Assembly (NCBI GenBank): GCA_011330835.1
Contig: DRPO01000435.1
Coordinates: forward strand, 1 to 5,381
From: Gammaproteobacteria bacterium
GTDB taxonomy: Bacteria; Pseudomonadota; Gammaproteobacteria; UWMA-0217
Length of the DNA stretch: 5,381 nucleotides
Direction of reading: 5' to 3'
Notes under the pieces: generated by a model
Seen by the model: the letters and a program-made list of their open reading frames with translations, nothing else
Database searches by the model: none
Told to the model about the DNA's origin: nothing
Shown: piece by piece, positions 1 to 5,381 of the stretch
Layout of the letters: each line of letters opens with the position of its first letter
Position numbering within the stretch: the first letter of the stretch is position 1
Made by a program: the position numbers and the translations under genes

Positions 1-32
1 ATGTGATCGAAAACCGTTTTTTCAAGGGATTT

Positions 33-195
33 ATACCTCTCGCGACCAAGATTACCCCGTTCAGGCCACGCATCTTTTCGTCGATGGCTGCGTTGTAAAA
101 ACTTGACATAGCGCCACTATGCCTGCGTTTTTACGCCTTGCTCTCGACAAAAACCTACGCACCCTGAACGGGGTATTCTTGATCGCGAGAAGTAT
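33..195. repeat. Long imperfect palindrome, MITE/REP-like intergenic element
   Basis: The outer arms at 33-65 and 163-195 are inverted copies matching at 30 of 33 positions. They share the core CCTGAACGGGGTA and the block TCGCGAGA. The inner part continues as a weaker palindrome centred near 114: TAAAAAC near 97-103 faces GTTTTTA at 127-133, and CATAG (107-111) faces CTATG (117-121). A small hairpin GCGT-TTTT-ACGC lies at 125-136. Symmetry over the whole length with no reading frame of its own is typical of non-autonomous miniature inverted-repeat or REP-type elements, which occur in many copies per genome; that copy number is not visible here. The element begins 3 nt past the lipoprotein stop codon, so its hairpin could act as a transcription end or protect the mRNA 3' end, although no clean T-tract follows. 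No target-site duplication was recognised. Confidence 0.7.
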
Positions 196-198
196 TGC

Positions 199-2193
199 CT
201 ACAGAGTATCGTTGCAGCTCGTACCGACGCCAAATGGACTGCCCCCCGGAGGCGCTTTCTGGTAGTCCTTGACGTCCGACTCGATCGCCGGCAACGTCAC
301 CTGGGTGGTCATCCAGGCCTCTCCATCCGCCTGGCTGGTTTGCGCCACCAGGTCGAGGGTCACCCATTCGGCGAAGTTCTGCGGATAGATCAGGCTAAAT
401 GGCGCGAAACCGTTTTCATCGGTGGTGACTACCGAGCTGACCAGCGTGGCGACGGCTGAAGGCGTCAATTCCCCGTCCTGGTTGATGTCCTCCCCGGCGT
501 CCAATTCTCCATCGCGGTCGACATCCTCGGCGACGCAAACCGCCGTGACTTTCGGTCGCCAGGCGTCCAGCTTGCCGTCGAGATCGGAATCGTAGCCTTC
601 CCAGTACCCCTTGCGGTAGACCACCGGATAGGCGCGAAGCGTCACGGCGGCGGACGCAACCGGCGCGCCATCGTCGCTGACCTGGACAACGAACGGATGC
701 TCGTACTGGGTTTCGTTGGGTTCGCTCATCTGGTTGCCGGTGCCGATGATAATGCGGGTGTTCGCCGGATCCACGGTCAAACGCGTGGTCGCCGAAATCG
801 CCGGGGAATCCGCGATGTAGGCGCTGATTTCGACGCCGTTCTGGCCGCTCGCGCTGGAGCCGGCGTGATAGACCGCGGTGGCTCTGCCAAGACTATCCGT
901 TTTCACCGCGCCGGAGGTTTGCAGTGCTCCCCCGGTAATGTCCGAATCGACATGGAAAACGATGTCCTGATTCTTGACCAGGTTGTCATTGGCGTCCCGG
1001 ACAATCACCGTCAGCAACGAGGTCTGACCAAAGGACACCGTGCTGGGCGAGGCGTCGAGCTTCAGCACCGTGGGCGTGGTCGCGACAAACTCGATGGTTT
1101 GTTCGGCGGCCTCGCTGTCGGTTTCCGCCTTGATGGTCGCGCCGCCCGCCTGATGCGAACTCAGGGAAACGGTAGCGACGCCATCGGAATCGGTCGTTGC
1201 GGCGATGACCGATTTGTTGTTGCCGAACACGCCGCGATTCGTGTATAGGGTCACTGGCGCGCCCGACGCCGGGACGCCGCCCCGGATGAGCTTGACGCTG
1301 ACTGTTTCGGCGCTATTCAGATTGATCTCCTGTTCCGGGGTTGGCGTCACGAAAGTCAGCGAGTTGTCCTGGGAAACCTTGAGGCGAAAGGTTGCGCTGA
1401 TCAGCCCATCCAGCGCGGTCGCGGTGATCGTGTCATCGACGCCCGCGGTATCCGTGACCGTGATATGCGCCTGACCCTGGTCATCGGTGGTCGCCTGGGT
1501 CTCGGATAGCGTATTCCCCTGGGCCGATGTGATCGTTATCGGTTGATTCTTCAGTACGCCACCGTCGCCGGTGCGAAGCTTGATCAGCAACGCGGCGCTC
1601 TGGCCCGCCGAAATCGCGTTCCGCGGCCCGGACATTTCGATCGTGGTTCCAGTCACCGCGATTTGAATCTCGGCGCTTGTCCCCGGCGCTTCCACGGTCA
1701 CCTTGATCGTCCTCGGCGTCGGATCATAGGGCGAGCTGAGAACGGCAACCGCGTTGCCAACGGAATCCGTCACGCCCTGCTCGATTTTCAGCGATCCGGA
1801 TGAGGCGGAAAAACTGACCACCGCGCCTTCCTGCGCGACATTATGGCTATCCCTGACGTTGGCGGTGATCCGGACGGAGCCGCTGCCCCCGGACTGAAGC
1901 TGGAGATGATCGGCGAGAACCGTCAGGCGAGAAGGTTCCGCCGGCGACGCGGGCGTATCTCCACCGGAAGTCCCACTGGATCCCGTGCTTCCGGCATTGC
2001 TTCCCGAACCCGACGCATCGCTCCCCGAGGCGGACGGCGTCGATGTCTGGTTCACCGTGGCCGCGCGATCCTCCAGCGCGGAATCGAGACTGGATTTGCA
2101 GCCCGACATCAGGCCCAGAACCATCAGCGCCACGAGAAGGACGAACCGATAAGGATAGTGATTGGAAAATGTCAGCTCCCTTGAAGCAGTCAT
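199..2193 (-). CDS. Ig-like (Big_1-type) repeat outer-membrane lipoprotein
   Basis: Predicted 664-residue lipoprotein. The N-terminus has a charged and polar start, a hydrophobic core (FVLLVALMVLGLM) and the lipobox MSGC with the lipidated Cys at residue 32. Lys follows the Cys, which by the usual Lol rule favours the outer membrane. A Ser/Gly-rich linker (about 51-88) leads to five consecutive Ig-like modules (about 90-182, 183-273, 278-371, 374-474, 477-635). Each carries the Big_1/invasin pattern: a GxxVxF-like strand, then a TDxxGxA turn. Module 5 has an insert at about 532-578 with three Asp-rich loops (D535-x-D537-x-D539-G, D557-x-D559-x-D561-G, D569-x-N571-x-D573-G) that look Ca-binding. 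The only Cys residues after the lipid site are C553 and C660, which could form a disulfide. ATG 2193 is chosen over the upstream ATG at 2295 because AGGGAG lies 7 nt before it and the signal peptide starts there. There is no beta-barrel or autotransporter domain, unlike intimin and invasin. The role is probably adhesion or surface structure (inference). Confidence 0.88.
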   Translation of the reverse strand: MTASRELTFSNHYPYRFVLLVALMVLGLMSGCKSSLDSALEDRAATVNQTSTPSASGSDASGSGSNAGSTGSSGTSGGDTPASPAEPSRLTVLADHLQLQSGGSGSVRITANVRDSHNVAQEGAVVSFSASSGSLKIEQGVTDSVGNAVAVLSSPYDPTPRTIKVTVEAPGTSAEIQIAVTGTTIEMSGPRNAISAGQSAALLIKLRTGDGGVLKNQPITITSAQGNTLSETQATTDDQGQAHITVTDTAGVDDTITATALDGLISATFRLKVSQDNSLTFVTPTPEQEINLNSAETVSVKLIRGGVPASGAPVTLYTNRGVFGNNKSVIAATTDSDGVATVSLSSHQAGGATIKAETDSEAAEQTIEFVATTPTVLKLDASPSTVSFGQTSLLTVIVRDANDNLVKNQDIVFHVDSDITGGALQTSGAVKTDSLGRATAVYHAGSSASGQNGVEISAYIADSPAISATTRLTVDPANTRIIIGTGNQMSEPNETQYEHPFVVQVSDDGAPVASAAVTLRAYPVVYRKGYWEGYDSDLDGKLDAWRPKVTAVCVAEDVDRDGELDAGEDINQDGELTPSAVATLVSSVVTTDENGFAPFSLIYPQNFAEWVTLDLVAQTSQADGEAWMTTQVTLPAIESDVKDYQKAPPGGSPFGVGTSCNDTL

Positions 2194-2200
2194 TGTTGTT

Positions 2201-2206
2201 CTCCCT
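2201..2206 (-). promoter_or_regulatory. Ribosome-binding site of the Ig-like lipoprotein gene
   Basis: The minus strand reads AGGGAG, followed by 7 nt and then ATG at 2193. This decides the start: the in-frame ATG at 2295 would add 34 residues in front of the signal peptide and would mask its N-terminal position. Confidence 0.8.
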
Positions 2207-2235
2207 TTTGTTATTGTTTTTCCAAGATGCCCCAC

Positions 2236-2253
2236 AGCGTAAAAAAATACGCT
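2236..2253 (-). other. Small hairpin in the leader of the lipoprotein gene
   Basis: AGCGTA (2236-2241) and TACGCT (2248-2253) are perfect 6-bp inverted arms around a six-base loop, which reads TTTTTT on the minus strand. It lies about 40-60 nt upstream of the start codon at 2193. It may be an RNA leader hairpin. The U-run is in the loop, not after the stem, so it is not a standard intrinsic terminator. Function unknown. Confidence 0.35.
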
Positions 2254-2330
2254 CGATCCCCATGGGACTGCCGGACGACCTTGCGCCTCCGACATCTCTT
2301 CTTGATCGCCAGTTCGGGATCAGTTTTATT

Positions 2331-2336
2331 ATTGTA
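2331..2336 (-). promoter_or_regulatory. Candidate -10 element for the lipoprotein gene
   Basis: TACAAT on the minus strand matches the sigma-70 -10 consensus at five of six bases and sits in the only AT-rich patch of the 195-bp gap (about 2322-2338). The hexamer 17 nt upstream, CCGGAG, does not resemble a -35 box, so this is only a weak candidate. Transcription from here would give a leader of about 130 nt. Confidence 0.22.
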
Positions 2337-2367
2337 AGTCTCTAGCCCGTATCTCCGGATCCGCTTC

Positions 2368-2389
2368 GACAGGTCGGGCCCGACCTGTC
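2368..2389. repeat. Perfect 22-bp palindrome overlapping a stop codon
   Basis: The arms GACAGGTCGGG (2368-2378) and CCCGACCTGTC (2379-2389) are exact inverted copies with no spacer. The right arm includes the last base of the barrel gene's TAG stop (2391-2389, minus strand). As RNA it would form a strong GC-rich hairpin directly at the end of that gene. Neither strand has a T-run after it, so it is not a canonical intrinsic terminator. An mRNA 3'-end stabiliser, an attenuator, or a dimeric protein's binding site ahead of the lipoprotein gene all fit. The sequence does not choose between them. Confidence 0.6.
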
Positions 2390-2916
2390 TATCTCCCCCT
2401 GAAACGCGGCCAATCGAAATGATGCACCAGCCCGACCCCCGCCGTTCGATAGCGATCCTGGAAACCATACTGCATCAGCTCGATCCCCAGGGCCGTGCGC
2501 TCGTTTCCGTAAAGCTCCACGCCAACTCCCACGGCGCCGTTGGTGTAGGAGCCGTCGATATTCGCGAAATCGGCATTGACCGACGCCAGCCCGAGCAAGC
2601 CATAGACATTGATTCGGTCGAAGGGGAGGTTTCCGCGCACCAGCGCCGCGGCGTATTGGACGCCATCCTCGGTATCGGCGCGGTCGCGGGAGAAATCCCG
2701 GCCAATGTGCAACTCCACGCCAAGGAAATCACTGAAGCTGTATCCCAGCTTGAAATTCAGATTGGAGGTATTGCCCCTGCCCCCCTCATCGGGCTGGATG
2801 CGGGCGTCGCCGCCGAAGACGCCAAAATACTGGAGAGGCTGGGAATCCGCCATTGCCGCCCCGCCAGAAAGCGTCAGGGCCAATGAAAATGAAAGGGTTA
2901 TCGCAATACGCCGCAC
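2389..2916 (-). CDS. Small eight-stranded outer-membrane beta-barrel protein
   Basis: Predicted 175-residue outer-membrane protein. Residues 1-23 are a Sec signal peptide (Arg-Arg, a hydrophobic core, then AMA before cleavage at D24). The mature part shows about eight alternating, Gly- and aromatic-rich strands, near 29-36, 52-61, 65-75, 86-99, 102-116, 127-136, 141-151 and 156-168. The last ends in VGLVHHF with Phe 167, which resembles the terminal aromatic recognised by the BAM machinery, and a short basic tail (DWPRFRGR) follows. Size and pattern fit the OmpA-like/OMP_b-brl fold (the OmpX/OmpW-sized barrel class); the subfamily is not recognisable. The GTG at 2916 is chosen because AGGGAG lies 8 nt before it and the signal peptide begins there. 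The longer frame from ATG 3003 would bury the signal peptide behind 29 residues. It lies upstream of the Ig-like lipoprotein gene on the same strand, 195 bp away, so co-expression is possible but unproven. Ligand unknown. Confidence 0.82.
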   Translation of the reverse strand: MRRIAITLSFSLALTLSGGAAMADSQPLQYFGVFGGDARIQPDEGGRGNTSNLNFKLGYSFSDFLGVELHIGRDFSRDRADTEDGVQYAAALVRGNLPFDRINVYGLLGLASVNADFANIDGSYTNGAVGVGVELYGNERTALGIELMQYGFQDRYRTAGVGLVHHFDWPRFRGR

Positions 2917-2924
2917 AAGAAACA

Positions 2925-2930
2925 CTCCCT
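2925..2930 (-). promoter_or_regulatory. Ribosome-binding site fixing a GTG start
   Basis: AGGGAG on the minus strand lies 8 nt before GTG at 2916-2914. The same hexamer precedes the lipoprotein gene. It supports the GTG start of the barrel gene over the in-frame ATG at 3003, which lies far from any comparable site. Confidence 0.75.
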
Positions 2931-3077
2931 GCAATCTCAGGACTCCAGCACCCTGATACGCCCGTCCAAAATCAGCAAGGCTTGGGCCTCCGAGTGCAAA
3001 CATTTTGAAAAGAATATCGGATCATGAACTCGCCGAACAAGGGAACTGCGTCTGATTCCAGCTGGCTGAAACGAACG

Positions 3078-3106
3078 ATTATGCAGGAACCCGAAGCGTT
3101 TCACCA
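3078..3106 (-). promoter_or_regulatory. Candidate sigma-70 promoter of the barrel gene
   Basis: CATAAT (3083-3078, minus strand) matches the -10 consensus at five of six bases. TGGTGA (3106-3101) sits 17 nt upstream and matches TTGACA at only three of six. Use of this promoter would give a 5' leader of roughly 150 nt before GTG 2916. The preceding gene ends at 3138, so the barrel gene probably has its own promoter in this gap. Moderate to weak support. Confidence 0.35.
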
Positions 3107-3137
3107 GAACGGGTAGGCGAGAGAAATCCGGCGTGGA

Positions 3138-4145
3138 TTATTTTTCGTCCAGGAAAGCGGGGCGCTCGATGACCACGGTCTTTTCAAGTTCGTGTTCGAC
3201 CTTTTCCGCCTGTTCGTCAGAATCTTCCTCGGCGAACGGGTCGCCCTGGATCACGGGAGGCTGCTCGATCTCCTGGGTGGTTTCCATCGGGTGCCGCGGG
3301 GGTTCCGGGTCGGCGACGCTCTTCGCGGCCTTTCGCGCGGGAAACGGGGTAACATTATGTCCCAAAGCCTGTTCCCGCGCCTCTTCGATACTTGGCAAGG
3401 GCGGCAACTCGATGTGCTCTTCTTCGATATGCACGGGTTCGGGCGGCGTCAAGGGCTCCTCGCCAACCCGGTCGATGATATCGATCACAGGGCCTGCATC
3501 GCTCTTTGTATCCCGCTCGGAGCGGCTATTTTCTCTAGCGGCGGAAAACAGCCCGATCGGCCCGCTGTTTGACGCGCGTTGCTCACTGGCGTCGCTGCCC
3601 CCCGGAGAAGCCATCTCGGGCGTTGTTACGCGGGCAAAGCGTTGCCCGTTGGCGTCCACGTAGACCGGAACCTGATCCCTGCTCTCGCCCCGAATCCAGA
3701 TAACGGACAAAATCAGCCCGGCGAGAATCAACAGGGCGAACAGGCCAGAAACCAGAACGACGCCGCCATAGGCATTGTAGGCTTGAAGACCAACGCCAGC
3801 GAGTCCCGTGACAAACAGCCCGACCGGTCGGGGCTGATAGGCGCTCAGCAGTCTTGATTGCAAGATCATGGCGAAACCGATCAGCGTCAGCGCCACGCGG
3901 TAGCCCGGCATGGCGCCGACCACGCTTTCCAGCATCGCCGACAGGATGCCCAACACTTGGAGAAAAGGGCTGGCAACCGGCGTCTCGCCGGTGTTCACTC
4001 CGGTGACTTCGGCGGCAATCAGCACCACGGTCGCCAAGACCCAGAAGATCCCGCCGGCAAGCAGTCCGCCAGATACGAGATCACGCCCCAGTTGACAATA
4101 GTTGTGGCAGACGCCACCGCTTGAAGATCCATTGGAAGTATTCAT
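3138..4145 (-). CDS. Polytopic membrane protein of unknown function with acidic tail
   Basis: Not recognised. It is predicted to have 335 residues from ATG 4145. The polar N-terminus (MNTSNGSSSGG) holds a C13-x3-C17 pair. Hydrophobic segments follow at about 23-46, 83-101, 107-126 and 128-152; a further hydrophobic or amphipathic stretch at about 61-79 could pack as a helix. WIRGESR at about 150-156 gives positive charge after the last segment, placing the tail in the cytoplasm by the positive-inside rule. Residues 153-335 are hydrophilic, acidic and Pro/Glu-rich (EEEHIELPPLP, EEDSDEQAEKVEHELEK), with no folded domain visible. Such a tail could bind partners or be disordered. The start is uncertain: no good ribosome-binding site precedes ATG 4145. 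ATG codons at 4217 and 4214 would add 24 or 23 polar residues, but that stretch is AT-rich and looks like leader. It is flanked by outer-membrane protein genes with 221- and 283-bp gaps, which gives only a loose envelope context. Confidence 0.72.
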   Translation of the reverse strand: MNTSNGSSSGGVCHNYCQLGRDLVSGGLLAGGIFWVLATVVLIAAEVTGVNTGETPVASPFLQVLGILSAMLESVVGAMPGYRVALTLIGFAMILQSRLLSAYQPRPVGLFVTGLAGVGLQAYNAYGGVVLVSGLFALLILAGLILSVIWIRGESRDQVPVYVDANGQRFARVTTPEMASPGGSDASEQRASNSGPIGLFSAARENSRSERDTKSDAGPVIDIIDRVGEEPLTPPEPVHIEEEHIELPPLPSIEEAREQALGHNVTPFPARKAAKSVADPEPPRHPMETTQEIEQPPVIQGDPFAEEDSDEQAEKVEHELEKTVVIERPAFLDEK

Positions 4146-4197
4146 AGTGTCATAGCCCGGTTCAGGCCTTTGATGGCCCTTAATAATTATTTGGTTT

Positions 4198-4203
4198 TCC
4201 TCC
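4198..4203 (-). promoter_or_regulatory. Strong Shine-Dalgarno-like GGAGGA without a usual start codon
   Basis: GGAGGA on the minus strand is the best Shine-Dalgarno match upstream of the membrane protein gene, but no ATG, GTG or TTG follows at normal spacing. In frame with that gene, ATA (4190) and ATT (4187, 4184) lie 7, 10 and 13 nt downstream. A rare ATT start is possible in principle but unsupported. The motif may be chance or part of the AT-rich leader. Confidence 0.2.
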
Positions 4204-4318
4204 GAGAACGGCATCATCAAGGAGCGCCGACGCCGTTTCCGTTGCCGCTCCCTTCCCGCGCCATCCTGTCGCGGCCTCAAACAATTCTCGACATCTTCCC
4301 ATATCCCGAAACCGCTAA

Positions 4319-4351
4319 CCTTGAAAGACCTCTCGTTCTTCGTCTTTCAGG
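4319..4351 (-). other. Hairpin downstream of the OmpA-family gene
   Basis: TGAAAGAC (4322-4329) and GTCTTTCA (4342-4349) are perfect 8-bp inverted arms around a 12-nt loop. CC (4319-4320) and GG (4350-4351) extend the stem past a single bulged base at 4321. It lies about 80 nt after the OmpA-family stop at 4429. No T-run follows on the minus strand, so it is a possible transcript-end or leader structure, not a canonical terminator. Confidence 0.4.
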
Positions 4352-4428
4352 CCGGGAAAGCTTGAAACGGATCAGAAAACGGGCGTCCCTTCGAGCTTGC
4401 CGACTTGAGGTTGGCGGGAGCAGTCGGG

Positions 4429-5381
4429 TCAACGATCCAGCCGCTTCAATTCCACCCGCCGGTTCTTCGCTCTCCCCTCGGCGGTAGCGTTATCGGCAAT
4501 CGGTCTGGATTCTCCATACCCTTTTGCCTGCAACGCGTCGGCGGAAACACCCTTGCTGATCAGATAGGCGCGCACCGCTTCGGCCCGGCGCTGGGACAAA
4601 TCGAGATTGAGCTGGTCATTGCCTCGACTGTCTGTATGCCCGGCCACCTCGAGTCTGAGATCCTTGTGGGTCGCCAGTGTTTCCGCCACGCCATCCAGAA
4701 TCTTGAGCGACTCTTCGGTCAGCTTGTCCGAACCGCTGTGGAAGTTGACCCCTTCCAGCTTGATCGGCGCGACCTTGTCGCAACCAATCTCATCGACGCT
4801 GACGCCCGGCCTGGTGTCGGGACAGACATCCCGCACATCGGCCACGCCGTCGTGATCGGAATCGAGCATGCAACCTGCATCGTCCACCTTCGCGCCAGCT
4901 GGCGAATCCGGACACTTGTCCAGGCTATCGACCACGCCATCGCCATCCGAATCGCCCTCGCAGCCCTCGGCGTTCACACTGGCGCCCGCCGGCGTGTCGG
5001 GGCATTTGTCATCGGCGTCCACAACGCCGTCACCGTCGGAATCCAGTCGGCAACCCTGGTCATCGACCTTCGCTCCTGCCGGGGTTTCGGGGCACTTGTC
5101 CTGGCTGTCAACCACGCCATCCTGATCGGAATCCAGCGCGCAGCCTTCGGCGTTTACCTTGACGCCCTCGGGCGTTTCCGGGCATTTGTCCAGATCATCG
5201 ACGACGCCATCGCCATCCGAATCCAGCGGACAACCCTGCTCGTTGACCTTCACGCCAGCAGGCGTTTCCGGGCACTTGTCCTGGCCATCGACCACGCCAT
5301 CGCCGTCCGCATCGAGCTGGCAACCCTGCTCGTCCACCTTGGCGCCAGCAGGCGTTTCCGGGCACTTGTCCTGGCCATCGA
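4429..5381 (-). CDS. OmpA-family protein with thrombospondin type 3 repeats (5' partial)
   Basis: The frame is open to the right edge, so the N-terminus is missing; 316 residues are visible. Six complete 30-residue units plus part of a seventh follow the pattern DSDGDGVVDxxDKCPxTPxGxxVxxxGC. This is the thrombospondin type 3 Ca-binding repeat: the Asp residues bind Ca and the two Cys per unit form disulfides (family knowledge). The last 114 residues are an OmpA C-terminal domain (PF00691 type) with GHTDSRG, LSQRRA and KNRRVEL. The Asp of HTD (codon 4632-4630) and the second Arg of QRRA (codon 4587-4585) are 15 residues apart, as are the diaminopimelate-binding Asp271 and Arg286 of Acinetobacter OmpA. 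So it should bind peptidoglycan in the periplasm, with the repeats as a Ca-stiffened spacer. The missing part should hold a signal peptide, and perhaps a beta-barrel as in OprF-like proteins. GTG at 5337 is an internal Val codon, not the start. Confidence 0.93.
   Translation of the reverse strand, partial: DGQDKCPETPAGAKVDEQGCQLDADGDGVVDGQDKCPETPAGVKVNEQGCPLDSDGDGVVDDLDKCPETPEGVKVNAEGCALDSDQDGVVDSQDKCPETPAGAKVDDQGCRLDSDGDGVVDADDKCPDTPAGASVNAEGCEGDSDGDGVVDSLDKCPDSPAGAKVDDAGCMLDSDHDGVADVRDVCPDTRPGVSVDEIGCDKVAPIKLEGVNFHSGSDKLTEESLKILDGVAETLATHKDLRLEVAGHTDSRGNDQLNLDLSQRRAEAVRAYLISKGVSADALQAKGYGESRPIADNATAEGRAKNRRVELKRLDR
4774..5381 (-). repeat. 90-bp tandem repeats coding the type 3 repeat stalk
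   Basis: Units lie at 5313-5224, 5223-5134, 5133-5044, 5043-4954, 4953-4864 and 4863-4774, with a further partial unit from 5314 to the edge. Each codes 30 residues with fixed Cys and Asp positions. The array continues out of the window. The right end is nearly uniform: 5253-5291 and 5343-5381 are identical over 39 bp at an exact 90-bp offset, cut only by the window edge. The unit next to the OmpA domain is the most diverged (DHDGVADVRDVCPDTRPG). Confidence 0.92.

Noticed and set aside
8..23. AT-rich mini-hairpin (AAAAC/GTTTT) near the left edge as a terminator
   Set aside because: The stem is only about 5 bp with almost no loop and is AT-rich; too weak to call.
697..1248. 183-codon open frame on the plus strand
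   Set aside because: It lies antisense inside the Ig-like lipoprotein gene. Its product is Arg/Gly-rich without domain features, as expected for a shadow of GC-rich coding DNA.
2194..2295. Start of the lipoprotein at ATG 2295
   Set aside because: The extra 34 residues precede a complete signal peptide and lipobox, and the good AGGGAG site serves ATG 2193.
2917..2985. Cyclic-di-GMP riboswitch-like stretch upstream of the barrel gene
   Set aside because: GC-rich pieces looked vaguely similar, but the conserved core and paired stems of that class are absent.
2917..3003. Start of the barrel protein at ATG 3003
   Set aside because: The signal peptide begins at GTG 2916 with AGGGAG at 8 nt; the longer form would hide it.
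3133..3663. 176-codon open frame on the plus strand
   Set aside because: It is antisense to the acidic tail of the membrane protein. Ser/Gly-rich low-complexity translation and no ribosome-binding site mark it as a shadow frame.
5335..5337. GTG 5337 as start of the OmpA-family gene
   Set aside because: The frame and the repeat pattern (DKCPETPAGAKV) continue upstream to the window edge, so this is an internal Val codon.
4774..5381. CRISPR-like regular repeats
   Set aside because: The 90-bp period is contiguous, in frame and codes Ca-binding units with conserved Cys; there are no unique spacers.

Overview
The window is GC-rich, densely coding bacterial DNA. All four genes lie on the minus strand. 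They encode cell-envelope proteins of a Gram-negative cell: a lipoprotein with a lipobox, an eight-stranded outer-membrane barrel with a signal peptide, an OmpA-type peptidoglycan-binding protein, and a polytopic inner-membrane protein. The family mix (Ig-like lipoprotein with a C-terminal Asp-rich insert, OmpA with thrombospondin type 3 repeats) and the palindromic intergenic element at the left end fit a gammaproteobacterium. I cannot name a genus from this sequence, and that assignment is inference.

Layout in transcription order, from the right edge leftwards. (1) 5381-4429: the 3' part of an OmpA-family gene, with at least six complete 30-residue Ca-binding-type repeats followed by a complete OmpA C-terminal domain; its 5' end is outside the window. 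(2) 4145-3138: a membrane protein of unknown function with about four hydrophobic segments and a long acidic, Pro/Glu-rich tail. (3) 2916-2389: a small secreted outer-membrane beta-barrel, starting at a GTG with a good ribosome-binding site. (4) 2193-199: a 664-residue lipoprotein with a Ser/Gly linker and five Ig-like modules, the last carrying a DxDxDG-rich insert. The gaps between genes are 283, 221 and 195 bp. That suggests separate transcription units rather than one tight operon.

Non-coding parts. Positions 33-195 form a long imperfect palindrome that begins 3 nt beyond the lipoprotein stop codon; it looks like a non-autonomous repeat element (MITE/REP-like) and could also end transcription. 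A perfect 22-bp palindrome overlaps the barrel gene's stop codon. Smaller hairpins lie in the lipoprotein leader and downstream of the OmpA gene. No tRNA, rRNA, CRISPR array or recognisable riboswitch was seen.

How the genes may work together (inference): the OmpA-type protein would tether the outer membrane to peptidoglycan through a Ca-stiffened stalk, and the Ig-like lipoprotein and small barrel would be outer-membrane or surface components. The unknown membrane protein has no clear link to them beyond position. Nothing here amounts to a clear new system. The most worthwhile leads are the unknown membrane protein, the palindromic element, and the near-identical 90-bp repeats.
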